DNA of 64,000 nucleotides from Roseibium salinum (GTDB lineage Bacteria > Pseudomonadota > Alphaproteobacteria > Rhizobiales > Stappiaceae): positions 62,001 to 126,000 of the forward strand of contig NZ_JAPEVI010000003.1 in the NCBI RefSeq assembly GCF_026240905.1. Direction: 5' to 3'. Position numbers and translations under genes: made by a program. Positions 56,266 to 64,000 of the stretch are shown here, in pieces. The first letter of the stretch is position 1; each line of letters opens with the position of its first letter. The notes beneath the pieces are model-generated. The model did not search any database and was not told the DNA's origin. It saw only the letters and a list, made by a program, of their open reading frames with translations.

Positions 56266-56817
56266 ATGCCGGACCTGAAAGAAACCGCCCCGGTGGAAGA
56301 GACCCCGGGAGCCATCCCGCAAGCAGGCCTGCTCGGCCGGTGGATCGACCGTACCGGACTGGTATTTGCTGCCGGCATCGTCGTGTCGATGCTGGTTCTG
56401 CTCAACGAGGTGCTGCTTCGCTACATCTTCAATGCGCCGACGATCTGGGCGCACGAAACCACCATTTTCCTGTGCGGCATCGCCTTCATCTATGGCGGCC
56501 TTTATTGCGCCGCCCGTGACCGGCATATCCGCGTCGTGCTCATCTATGACGCCTTGCCGCGCTCCGTAAGGCGCGCCTTCGACATCGTCATCTCGATCAT
56601 CTGTGCCCTGTCCAGCGCCATTTTCGCCTGGGCCGCCTGGCTGATGGTCGAGCGCGCCGCTTTCCGCCCGGACGGCAGCTTCCGGCTGGAACGCTCGGGC
56701 AGCGCCTGGGACCCGGTTTTCCCGGGCCTCGTCAAGGTGTTCCTTCTTTGTGTGCTGGCCGTGATGGCCGTCCAGTTCCTGATACTGGCCTACAATTATG
56801 CCCGGGGGCGCAAGTGA
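56266..56817 (+). CDS. TRAP transporter small permease (DctQ type)
   Basis: A 183-residue membrane protein with four helices (about 35-55, 65-85, 105-130, 155-175). It has the DctQ motif NEVLLRYIFNAPTIWAHETTIFL and basic loop YCAARDRHIRVVLIYDALPRSVRRAF. The small permease partners the large permease in sodium-driven uptake. The start is the ATG at 56266 with a GGGAGGA site. Its stop overlaps the GTG start of the large permease. Confidence 0.9.
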   Translation: MPDLKETAPVEETPGAIPQAGLLGRWIDRTGLVFAAGIVVSMLVLLNEVLLRYIFNAPTIWAHETTIFLCGIAFIYGGLYCAARDRHIRVVLIYDALPRSVRRAFDIVISIICALSSAIFAWAAWLMVERAAFRPDGSFRLERSGSAWDPVFPGLVKVFLLCVLAVMAVQFLILAYNYARGRK

Positions 56818-58133
56818 CTGAGTTTTTCGGATCTTTTCAGGCGCTCGGCATCGAGAGCGGCACTCTGCTCATGTTCGTCATGCTGCTCGGCCTTCTGGTC
56901 ACCGGCATTCCGCTCGCCTTCGTCACGCTGCTGGTTGCGCTGATCTTCGCCCTGGGCTGGTTCGGCCCCATGGTCGTGCCGCTGATCACCAGCCGCGTCT
57001 ATTCCTTCGTCTCCTCCTTCGTCTTCGTCTCCGTTCCGATGTTCGTGCTGATGGCCGCCATCCTGGACCGGTCGGGAATTGCGCGGGACCTGTTCGACGC
57101 CATGCGCCTGCTCGGCGGCCGGCTGCGCGGCGGGGTTGCCATTCAGACGATCGCCGTCGCGGTCATTCTGGCGGCCATGAGCGGCATCATCGGCGGGGAG
57201 GTGGTTCTGCTCGGCCTGGTCGCCCTGCCGCAGATGCTGCGGCTCGGTTACGACAAGCATCTTGCGATCGGCGTCGTGTGTGCCGGCGGCGCGCTGGGCA
57301 CCATGGTGCCGCCGTCGATCGTGCTGATCATCTACGGCCTGACGGCGAATGTCTCGGTGGGCGACCTGTTCACGGCGGCTTTCCTGCCGGGCCTGATGCT
57401 GGCCGGCTTCTACGTGGCCTATGTCCTTATCCGCGCCCATCTCAATCCGGCCCTGGCGCCGGTGCCCGAGGAGGACGATGTTCCCACCGCGGAAAAGGTC
57501 AGGCTGCTGAAGGGGCTGATCCTGCCGCTTATGGTCGTGGCGGGCGTGCTCGGCTCGATCTATGGAGGCATCGCCAGCGTGACGGAGGCCTCGGCGGTCG
57601 GCGTTGCCGGTGTGCTTCTTTCCACGATCGTGCGGCGCGAGTTCACGCTCGGCCTTCTGAAGGGGGCGGCCCTGCAGACCCTGCAGACCGTCGGCATGAT
57701 CGTGTGGATCGGCATCGGTGCCAGCGCCCTGGTCGGCGTCTTCAACCTGATGGGCGGCATCGACTTCGTCTCGGAACTCATTTCCGGCATCTCGGAAAAC
57801 CCGACCATCATCCTCTTGTTCATGATGCTGATCCTGTTCGTGCTCGGCATGTTCCTCGACTGGGTCGGGATCGCCCTCCTGACCATGCCGATCTTCGTGC
57901 CGATCATCAAAACCCTCGGCTACGATCCGGTCTGGTTCGGCGTCCTGTTCTGCATGAACATGCAGGTGTCGTTCCTGTCGCCGCCCTTCGGGCCTGCCGC
58001 ATTCTACCTGAAGAGCGTGGCGCCTCCGGGCATCTCCCTTGCGACGATCTTCCGCTCGCTGCTGCCGTTCATCGCCATGCAGATCCTCGCGGTGATCATC
58101 CTGATCGCATTCCCGGGGATCACTGGGAGGTAG
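56814..58133 (+). CDS. TRAP transporter large permease (DctM type)
   Basis: A 439-residue membrane protein with about 12 hydrophobic segments. Typical motifs are VFVSVPMFVLMAAILDRSGIARDLFDAM, GGALGTMVPPSIVLIIYG and CMNMQVSFLSPPFGPAAFYLKSVAPPGIS. I chose the GTG at 56814 because it overlaps the dctQ stop and gives the normal N-terminus MTEFFGSFQAL; the longer open frame upstream lies within dctQ. It belongs to the gntK-TRAP operon. A large palindrome follows the stop. Confidence 0.92.
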   Translation: MTEFFGSFQALGIESGTLLMFVMLLGLLVTGIPLAFVTLLVALIFALGWFGPMVVPLITSRVYSFVSSFVFVSVPMFVLMAAILDRSGIARDLFDAMRLLGGRLRGGVAIQTIAVAVILAAMSGIIGGEVVLLGLVALPQMLRLGYDKHLAIGVVCAGGALGTMVPPSIVLIIYGLTANVSVGDLFTAAFLPGLMLAGFYVAYVLIRAHLNPALAPVPEEDDVPTAEKVRLLKGLILPLMVVAGVLGSIYGGIASVTEASAVGVAGVLLSTIVRREFTLGLLKGAALQTLQTVGMIVWIGIGASALVGVFNLMGGIDFVSELISGISENPTIILLFMMLILFVLGMFLDWVGIALLTMPIFVPIIKTLGYDPVWFGVLFCMNMQVSFLSPPFGPAAFYLKSVAPPGISLATIFRSLLPFIAMQILAVIILIAFPGITGR

Positions 58134-58138
58134 GAATA

Positions 58139-58174
58139 CCGAGTACCGCACCCCGATGCGGGTGCGGTACTCGG
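58139..58174. terminator. Palindrome between convergent TRAP and M20 genes
   Basis: A 14-bp perfect stem CCGAGTACCGCACC / GGTGCGGTACTCGG (58139-58152 and 58161-58174) with an 8-base loop. There is no T-run, but the position between convergent stops suggests a bidirectional terminator. Confidence 0.55.
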
Positions 58175-58193
58175 CAACGACCCTTAATCGCGG

Positions 58194-59444
58194 TCAGCCC
58201 GTTGCTCCCGACAGCTCGATCATCGCCTGAAGCATCAGGTTGGCGCCCTTTTCGATGTCGGACCAGTCGCTGTGCTCTTGCGGCGCATGGCTGATGCCGC
58301 CGCGGCTCGGGACGAAGATCAGGGCGGACGGGCAGAAGGCCTGCATGGTCTGGGCGTCGTGTCCGGCGCCCGAGGGCATGCGCCTGGCGGGAAGGCCGTG
58401 CTGCCCGGCGAGGTTTTCCAGAAGGTCGGCAAGTCCGCTGTCGAGCAGGACGGGAGACAGCCAGCTGCGTTCGGTGACGGCGGTTTCGAGGTCGTTTCTG
58501 CCCGCGGCGGCTTGTGCGTTCTTCAGGAACGCTTCGCGCAGCGTGCGCATCACCTCTTCCGAAGTGTCCCGGATGATCACGGAGAAATTGGCGCCGCCGG
58601 GGATGGTGTGCGGATGGTTGGGCGTCAGGGTGACGTGCCCGATTGTGATCCGGCTCTGGTCGGTGCCGTGGGCGCCGATGAGATCCGGGATCGTCGCGGC
58701 CAGGTCCGCCAGGCCGGCAAAGGCGTCCGCCCGCAGGTTCATCGGTGTCGTGCCGGAATGGTTCGCCGTGCCGGTAAAGTCCAGTTCCAGATAACAGACC
58801 CCGGACACCCGGTCGGCGATACCGATCGGGATCTGCTCGGCTTCGAGCACCGGCCCCTGTTCGATATGCAGTTCCAGGAAGGCGGCGATCGAGCCTGCCG
58901 CGCGCGAGGCGTCCAGAATGCCGGTGGGATTGAGCCCGTGAGAGCGCATGGCCTGTGTCAGGAGCACGCCTTCGGCATCGGTTGCCTGTGCGATCCAGTC
59001 CGCCGTCACGGCGCCGGTGATCGCCTGCGAGCCCAGCATCCCGCCGAAGCGGCCTTCTTCTTCCGAGGTCGCCGCGACTTCGATGGCTTTTTGGGGGGTG
59101 AGGCCGGCGTCCTTCATCGCCCGGACACATTCCAGGGCCACGCAAGTGCCGAGCGATCCGTCAAAGGCCCCGCCATTGACGACCGTGTCCAGGTGAGAGC
59201 CGGCCATGATGCACGGGCCCTCCCTCGGCCCGAAGCGGCCGAAGATGTTGAGGGCGCCGTCGTTCCAGACGGACAGCCCGTCGTCCAGCATCTGGGCGGC
59301 GAACCAGGCCCTGCAGTCCAGGTCCTCCCGTGAGAAGCCCGGCCGGTTGTAACCGCCCGTCTCCGGATTGAAGCCGAAGCGGTTGACCCCTTCCAGGAGC
59401 GTTTTCAGGCGCTCCGGATTGATGCTGGCAGCAGGCTGCGGCAT
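58194..59444 (-). CDS. M20-family Zn-dependent hydrolase (carbamoylase/hydantoinase type)
   Basis: A 416-residue metallopeptidase-like amidohydrolase. Metal-binding motifs are GSHLDTVVNGGAFDGSLG (His/Asp, near residues 82-99), ATSEEEGRFGGMLGS (Glu, near 128) and LHIEQGPVLE (near 192). A lid domain (TANHSGTTPMNLRADAFAGLA) lies at about 215-330. The family includes N-carbamoyl-L-amino acid hydrolases and allantoate amidohydrolases; the exact substrate is not clear. It diverges from the ABC transporter operon, which may supply its substrate. Confidence 0.88.
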   Translation of the reverse strand: MPQPAASINPERLKTLLEGVNRFGFNPETGGYNRPGFSREDLDCRAWFAAQMLDDGLSVWNDGALNIFGRFGPREGPCIMAGSHLDTVVNGGAFDGSLGTCVALECVRAMKDAGLTPQKAIEVAATSEEEGRFGGMLGSQAITGAVTADWIAQATDAEGVLLTQAMRSHGLNPTGILDASRAAGSIAAFLELHIEQGPVLEAEQIPIGIADRVSGVCYLELDFTGTANHSGTTPMNLRADAFAGLADLAATIPDLIGAHGTDQSRITIGHVTLTPNHPHTIPGGANFSVIIRDTSEEVMRTLREAFLKNAQAAAGRNDLETAVTERSWLSPVLLDSGLADLLENLAGQHGLPARRMPSGAGHDAQTMQAFCPSALIFVPSRGGISHAPQEHSDWSDIEKGANLMLQAMIELSGATG

Positions 59445-59590
59445 CTGAATTTCTCCCTGAATATCAGTACGTAAGCGTGTGTCCGCCTCCGGGATTGCAA
59501 CCCGCAGGCGAAAATAAATATGAAATAATTGTTGATGGATTGCAATTAATCATGATTAATTGTTTTCAGAATACAACGAGGGGAATGGTC

Positions 59591-61147
59591 ATGAAAAAAT
59601 TCCTAGCCGCGGCATTTGCCTCGGCCTTTTTGACGTTTGCACCGCAGGCGCAGGCGCAAACGCCACCCAATGTGCTGGTCGTCGGCCAGATCGCGGAGCC
59701 GAAATCGCTCGATCCGCATGCCGTCACGGCGGTCAACGACTTCCGTATCCTGATGAACGTCTATGACGGGCTGGTTCGCTACAAGGACGGCACGCTGGAA
59801 GTCGAGCCGGGTCTGGCGGAAAGCTGGACGATCTCCGAAGACGGCAAGACCTATACGTTCAAGCTACGCGAGGGCGTCACATTCCATGACGGCTCGCCGT
59901 TCAACGCGGAGGCGGTGAAGTTCAATTTCGACCGCATGCTGAACGAGGAGCACCCCTATCACGACACCGGTCCGTTCCCGCTGTCCTTCTTCTTTTCCAC
60001 CGTTGACAACGTGATCGCGGAAGACGAGACGACCGTCACGTTCGAACTGAGCGCGCCCTATGCGCCGTTCCTGTCCAACCTTGCTTATCCGACCGGCCTG
60101 ATCGTTTCGCCGGAAGCGGTGACGCAGCACGGCAAGGATTTCGGCCGCCAGCCTTCGGGCACCGGTGCCTACAAGTTCGCGGAATGGGAAGCCAATGCCA
60201 AGGTCGTCGTGACCCGAAACGAGGATTACTGGGACGGCGCACCGGCACTGGAAGCGGTTGTCTTCCGTCCGATCACCGACGGCAACACGCGTATCGCCGA
60301 AATGCTTGCCGGCGGGCTGGACGTGATGGTCGAGGTGCCGCCCGACAGCCTGCAGCAGTTCACGGGCGACGATTTCAAGGTTCTGGAACAGGCCGGGCCC
60401 CACGTCTGGTTCCTGATCCTGAACGCGAAGGAAGCGCCGTTCGACAACAAGGCCGCCCGTCAGGCCGCCAACTACGCCATCGACAAGAAGGCGCTGGTTG
60501 AGAACATCCTGCAAGGCACGGCGGAAGTCGCCGCAGGCCCCACGCCGCCGGCCTTTGCCTGGGCTCACAACGAGGGCCTGGAGCCTTATCCCCATGATCC
60601 GGAAAAGGCCAAGGAGCTGTTGAAGGAAGCCGGCTACGACGGTGAAGAGCTCACCTTCTATGTGACCGAAGGCGGTTCGGGCATGCTCGATCCCGTGGCC
60701 ATGGGCACCGCCATTCAGGCGGACCTTCAGGAAGTCGGCATGAACGTCAAGATCGAGACCTACGAGTGGAACACTTTCCTCGGCAAGGTGAACCCGGGCC
60801 TGGAAGGCAAGGCGGACATGGCGGAAATGGCCTGGATGACCAACGATCCGGACACGCTGCCGTTCCTGACCCTGCGCACGGACGCCATGCCGGACAAGGG
60901 TGGCTTCAATTCCGGCTACTATTCCAACCCCAAGGTGGATGAGCTGCTGGAAAAGGCCCGTGAGGCGACCGACCAGGGCGAACGCGCCGAGCTCTACAAG
61001 GAGATGCAGGAAATCGTCCACGAGGACGCGCCCTGGGTCTTCGTCGCCAACTGGAAGCAGAATGCCGTCACCAAGGCATCGGTGGAAGGCTTCAAGCTGC
61101 AGCCGTCCTTCTTCCTGATGCTTCAGAACGTCAAGAAGCCCCAGTAA
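59591..61147 (+). CDS. Peptide/nickel-type ABC transporter substrate-binding protein
   Basis: A 518-residue periplasmic SBP of family 5 (DppA/OppA/NikA type). The signal peptide is about 1-22 (AQAQTPP). Motifs are EPKSLDPHAVTAVND, LAESWTISEDGKTYTFKLREGVTFHDGSPF and the lobe-closing RIAEMLAGGLDVM. I chose the ATG at 59591 with GAGGGG seven bases upstream, preferring it over an ATG six bases earlier. It is the first gene of the ABC operon and is followed by a terminator and an extragenic repeat before the permease, an arrangement that keeps the SBP abundant. Confidence 0.94.
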   Translation: MKKFLAAAFASAFLTFAPQAQAQTPPNVLVVGQIAEPKSLDPHAVTAVNDFRILMNVYDGLVRYKDGTLEVEPGLAESWTISEDGKTYTFKLREGVTFHDGSPFNAEAVKFNFDRMLNEEHPYHDTGPFPLSFFFSTVDNVIAEDETTVTFELSAPYAPFLSNLAYPTGLIVSPEAVTQHGKDFGRQPSGTGAYKFAEWEANAKVVVTRNEDYWDGAPALEAVVFRPITDGNTRIAEMLAGGLDVMVEVPPDSLQQFTGDDFKVLEQAGPHVWFLILNAKEAPFDNKAARQAANYAIDKKALVENILQGTAEVAAGPTPPAFAWAHNEGLEPYPHDPEKAKELLKEAGYDGEELTFYVTEGGSGMLDPVAMGTAIQADLQEVGMNVKIETYEWNTFLGKVNPGLEGKADMAEMAWMTNDPDTLPFLTLRTDAMPDKGGFNSGYYSNPKVDELLEKAREATDQGERAELYKEMQEIVHEDAPWVFVANWKQNAVTKASVEGFKLQPSFFLMLQNVKKPQ

Positions 61148-61159
61148 CAAAAGACACCG

Positions 61160-61197
61160 CCCCGGCGGGCCGTCCGGCCTGCCGGGGTTTTCGTTTC
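61160..61197 (+). terminator. Terminator after substrate-binding protein
   Basis: Stem CCCCGGC (61160-61166) / GCCGGGG (61181-61187) around a GC-rich loop that can itself pair, followed by TTTTCGTTTC. Confidence 0.75.
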
Positions 61198-61314
61198 TGG
61201 CCCGGGTGCGGGTTTGGAGACAACTGTCCGTTCGGACCGGATGAAAGGCCTTGGAGGCGTACCGCGTCAGTCTGCTCTGGGGACGGCTCAGATGAGCAGG
61301 CTTGCTGCAACGGC

Positions 61315-61424
61315 GACCTCATCCCGAGGAAGCGCGAAGCGCTGCCTCGAAGGATGTGCCGGTTGCTCGGAACGTGCCGCCCATCCTTCGAGACGCGAGC
61401 AAGCTCGCTCCTCAGGATGAGGTC
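61315..61424. repeat. Large extragenic palindromic repeat
   Basis: Two imperfect 42-43-base arms face each other across a 25-base centre. The left arm begins GACCTCATCCCGAGG and ends CCTCGAAGGATG; the right arm begins CATCCTTCGAGACGCG and ends CTCAGGATGAGGTC. The sequence style (GAAGGATG, GCGAGC, CTCAGGATGAGG) matches dispersed intergenic palindromes I recall from many Hyphomicrobiales genomes. It lies in the 355-bp gap between binding protein and permease. Confidence 0.7.
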
Positions 61425-61502
61425 GTGGAGGGAAGCAAGGTCAGGCAACCCCGCCTGACCGCCAGCTGATCCAGGCGCTGCGTATGAAGGAGGGAGAGAA
61501 CA

Positions 61503-62447
61503 ATGGCCGCCTATATCGCCAAGCGTCTGCTGGCCGCCATCCCGGTCCTGTTCGGACTGACGATCATCGTCTTCCTGATCATGGCCATGATCCCGGGCGA
61601 TCCGGCAACGGCCATCCTCGGCTCCTACGCCACACCGGAAAATGTTGAACGCCTCAACAAGCAGCTGGGTCTCGACAAGACCCTGGTCGAGCAATATTTC
61701 ATCTGGATCGGAAACCTGCTCCAGGGCGATCTCGGCCGGTCCTATACGCTCAACCGGCCGGTGCTCGACGAGGTGCTGGAGCGCTTTTCCGCAACGCTCA
61801 TTCTGGCCGGCACCTCTCTCGTTCTGTGCTCCATCTTCGGCCTGCTTGCCGGGATCGTGTCCGCCGTGCGCCAGTATGGCTGGGCGGACAAGGTCATCAC
61901 GCTGCTGGTCCTGATCGGCATTTCCACCCCGTCCTTCTGGCTCGGGCTGCTGCTGATCCTGGTCTTTGCGGTCAACCTGCGCCTGTTCCCGGCCTCGGGC
62001 ATGTACGCGATCTATGGCGGCGGCGACCTGATGGATCTGATCCATCACCTGACGCTGCCGGCGCTGACGCTGTCGGTGGTCGCGACCGGGGTGATCGCCC
62101 GGCTGACGCGCACCGCGATGCTGGAAGTGCTGCGTCAGGACTATATCCGCACCGCGCGGGCCAAGGGGGTTTCCGAGCGCAAGGTGATCTACAAGCACGC
62201 CTTCAAATCCGCGCTGGTCAGCGTCGTTCCGGTGATCGGCATTCAGGCGGGGTTCGTCATCGGCGGCGCGGTCTATATCGAGACCGTCTTCCAGTGGCCC
62301 GGTATCGGCACCATGCTGGTCACGGCGATTTCCACCCGCGATCTTCTCCTGGTGCAGGGCGGGGTGCTGGTGGTGGCCGCCGCCTATGTGCTGTTCAATC
62401 TGTTTGCCGATGTGATGCAGACGCTTCTTGACCCGAGGTTGCGCTGA
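61503..62447 (+). CDS. ABC transporter permease (DppB type)
   Basis: A 314-residue inner-membrane permease with six helices. The DppB N-terminus MAAYIAKRLLAAIPVLFGLTIIVFL is followed by the EAA motif RTARAKGVSERKVIYKHAFKSALVSVV (near residue 215) that contacts the ATPase. The ATG at 61503 has a GGAGGGAGAGAA-type site. Its stop overlaps the next gene's ATG by one base (TGATG). Confidence 0.94.
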   Translation: MAAYIAKRLLAAIPVLFGLTIIVFLIMAMIPGDPATAILGSYATPENVERLNKQLGLDKTLVEQYFIWIGNLLQGDLGRSYTLNRPVLDEVLERFSATLILAGTSLVLCSIFGLLAGIVSAVRQYGWADKVITLLVLIGISTPSFWLGLLLILVFAVNLRLFPASGMYAIYGGGDLMDLIHHLTLPALTLSVVATGVIARLTRTAMLEVLRQDYIRTARAKGVSERKVIYKHAFKSALVSVVPVIGIQAGFVIGGAVYIETVFQWPGIGTMLVTAISTRDLLLVQGGVLVVAAAYVLFNLFADVMQTLLDPRLR

Positions 62448-64000
62448 TGGCGGAGACGACACTCAACGCACCGGCCAAGCCGAAGCAGAAATCCGCACGG
62501 CCGGGCACCATGGCCCTGCTCCTCAACAACTCGCTGGCGACGGGCGGTCTGGTCGTTCTTGCCGCCATATGCCTGATTGCGCTTGCGGCTCCGATCCTGC
62601 CGCTTGCCAACCCGGATGTCACCGCACCCGCCGACCGGCTGATGCCGGCTCTCAGCGAAGGTCATCTTCTGGGCACCGATCATCTCGGCCGGGATCTGCT
62701 GTCCCGTTTGATCTGGGGAACCCGTGTCTCCCTGGCGGTCGGACTTTCGGCGACCGCGATTGCCGCGTTTTTCGGGTCGCTGCTCGGGCTGGTTGCCGGA
62801 TATGCCGGCGGGCGGGTCGATACGTTGATCATGCGCGGCATCGATATGGTAATGGCCTTTCCCTATATCCTGCTGGCGCTGGCTATCGTGGCCGTGCTCG
62901 GGCCGGGGCTGCTGAACGCGCTTTACGCCATCGCCCTGGTGAACATCCCGTTCTTTGCACGCAACATTCGCGGCATCACGCTGGGCCTGTCGCGCCGGGA
63001 ATTCGTGGATGCGGCCCGGCTGTCCGGCAAGACGCCGGTGCAGATTCTCTTCATCGAGGTCCTGCCTAACGTTCTGCCCGTCATCGTGATTACCATGTCG
63101 ACCACCGTCGGCTGGATGATCCTGGAAACGGCAGGCCTGTCCTTCCTCGGGCTCGGCGCACAGCCGCCGCAGGCGGACCTCGGGTCCATGCTCGGAGAGG
63201 GGCGCAAGATCCTGTTCACCGCGCCGCATGTTTCCATCATTCCGGGCCTGATGATCTTCGTCCTGGTGATGAGCATCAATCTCTTCGGCGACGGCGTCCG
63301 CGACGTTCTCGACCCGCGCCTGCGCGCCGGTTCGCTGACGCGTCCCGTCGCCCGCACCGCAGTGGAGCGCGATCCGGCCGACATTCCGCCGCCTTCCGAG
63401 GACGACGGCGTGCTGGATGTCCGGGACATGCGCACCGAGTTCCGGATCGGCGGAGCGGTCTACAAGGCCGTCGGCGGCGTCGATCTCAATCTCGCGGAGG
63501 GCGAGTGCCTCGGCATTGTCGGCGAATCCGGGTCGGGCAAATCCGTCACCGCCATGTCGATCATGGGACTGGTGCCGACGCCGCCGGGCCGGATCGCCGG
63601 GGGCGCCGCCTATCTGGAAGGCGAGGATCTCTTTGCCGCCAGCGACCGGCGGATCCGCGACCTGCGCGGCGGGGTCGTCGCCTATGTGTTCCAGGACCCC
63701 TTGTCGACGCTGCATCCCCTGTTCACGGTCGGGTACCAGTTGAAGGAGGCCATCAGCACCCACCAGCCGCTTTCCTCGGCCCAGGTTCGCGAAAGGGCGA
63801 TCGAACTCCTGTCGCTGGTGCGCATACCCAATCCGAGGGAAAGACTGTCGGCCTATCCGCACGAGCTTTCCGGGGGCATGCGCCAGCGGGTCTGCATCGC
63901 CATGGCGCTGGCCAATGACGCCAAGGTGCTGATTGCCGACGAGCCGACGACCGCGCTGGATGTCACCGTGCAGTCGCAGATCCTGACGCTGATGAACGGC
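62447..64000 (+). CDS. Fused ABC permease-ATPase (DppC-DppD type), cut by window edge
   Basis: The frame is open for 518 codons from the ATG at 62447 to the window end. Residues 1-290 form a DppC-type permease ([21 protein letters not shown]-like [24 protein letters not shown]; ends [13 protein letters not shown]). A roughly 30-residue linker (about 290-325) leads in frame to an ABC ATPase. Walker A is GESGSGKS (near 360), the signature LSGGMRQR (near 477) and Walker [13 protein letters not shown] (near 495). The two parts are usually separate genes, so this is a real fusion. It is translationally coupled to the DppB-type gene. Confidence 0.9.
   Translation, partial: MAETTLNAPAKPKQKSARPGTMALLLNNSLATGGLVVLAAICLIALAAPILPLANPDVTAPADRLMPALSEGHLLGTDHLGRDLLSRLIWGTRVSLAVGLSATAIAAFFGSLLGLVAGYAGGRVDTLIMRGIDMVMAFPYILLALAIVAVLGPGLLNALYAIALVNIPFFARNIRGITLGLSRREFVDAARLSGKTPVQILFIEVLPNVLPVIVITMSTTVGWMILETAGLSFLGLGAQPPQADLGSMLGEGRKILFTAPHVSIIPGLMIFVLVMSINLFGDGVRDVLDPRLRAGSLTRPVARTAVERDPADIPPPSEDDGVLDVRDMRTEFRIGGAVYKAVGGVDLNLAEGECLGIVGESGSGKSVTAMSIMGLVPTPPGRIAGGAAYLEGEDLFAASDRRIRDLRGGVVAYVFQDPLSTLHPLFTVGYQLKEAISTHQPLSSAQVRERAIELLSLVRIPNPRERLSAYPHELSGGMRQRVCIAMALANDAKVLIADEPTTALDVTVQSQILTLMNG

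Larger units (their letters stand above)
61148..61502. other. Intergenic region between binding protein and permease
   Basis: 355 bp holding the terminator at 61160-61197 and the large palindromic repeat at 61315-61424, described separately. An AAGGAGGGAGAGAA ribosome site for the permease lies at 61487-61500. I see no gene. Confidence 0.7.

Noticed and set aside
56796..58151. 451-codon open frame antisense to the TRAP large permease
   Set aside because: Low-complexity His/Asp/Arg/Gln-rich peptide typical of antisense to membrane-protein codons.

Overview
The window is a GC-rich stretch (roughly 60% or more GC by eye) of an alphaproteobacterial chromosome. The protein repertoire fits a marine Hyphomicrobiales member, most likely the Stappiaceae group (Roseibium/Labrenzia/Stappia-like). 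That placement is inferred from protein content and gene neighbourhoods, not from a marker search.

The first 15 kb is housekeeping: thioredoxin reductase (cut by the left edge), an ELM1-like protein, an Lrp regulator, greA, carB, a small XRE regulator, an AT-rich spacer, a MerR regulator, carA, yqeY, dnaG and rpoD. From 15 to 21 kb come a TonB-like DUF930 protein, an orphan PAAR protein with an unrecognised neighbour, DoxX, and the most interesting block of the window. On the minus strand, two overlapping tRNA-like RNAs (20210-20356) precede a slipin/band-7 gene and a KptA/Tpt1 RNA 2'-phosphotransferase. Both RNAs keep the D-loop/T-loop elbow but have abnormal anticodon loops. The block resembles a reduced RNA-repair island that lacks the usual RtcB/RtcA ligase-cyclase pair.

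From 21 to 35 kb, metK follows a fused glycine/sarcosine + dimethylglycine methyltransferase (betaine synthesis with its own SAM supply). Next are two adjacent ArsR systems with clear but different palindromic operators: one controls a DUF6428 gene, the other a permease-transglutaminase operon. A covalent-flavin sarcosine-oxidase-like enzyme, cytochrome b561, speD-speE, an acetyltransferase, a SIMPL protein, an AI-2E family exporter and a CAT-anticodon tRNA follow.

From 35 to 53 kb are a dual GGDEF-EAL protein, a three-gene operon (DUF3604, parvulin PPIase, HupE/UreJ-like), envelope proteins including two cysteine-rich GLG1-like secreted proteins, two frameshifted DUF1254 paralogues, two facing AraC regulators, a TPR-HTH regulator with a beta-propeller partner, and a membrane protein plus DUF899 pair. 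From 53 kb on are a frameshifted LacI regulator, a gluconokinase-type kinase with a TRAP transporter (binding-protein gene also frameshifted), an M20 amidohydrolase, and a peptide/nickel-type ABC transporter. The last gene of that transporter fuses a permease to an ATPase and runs off the right edge.

Four genes between 45.5 and 56.2 kb each carry one single-base frameshift. This is either a decaying region or a sequence-quality problem, and the raw reads would settle it.
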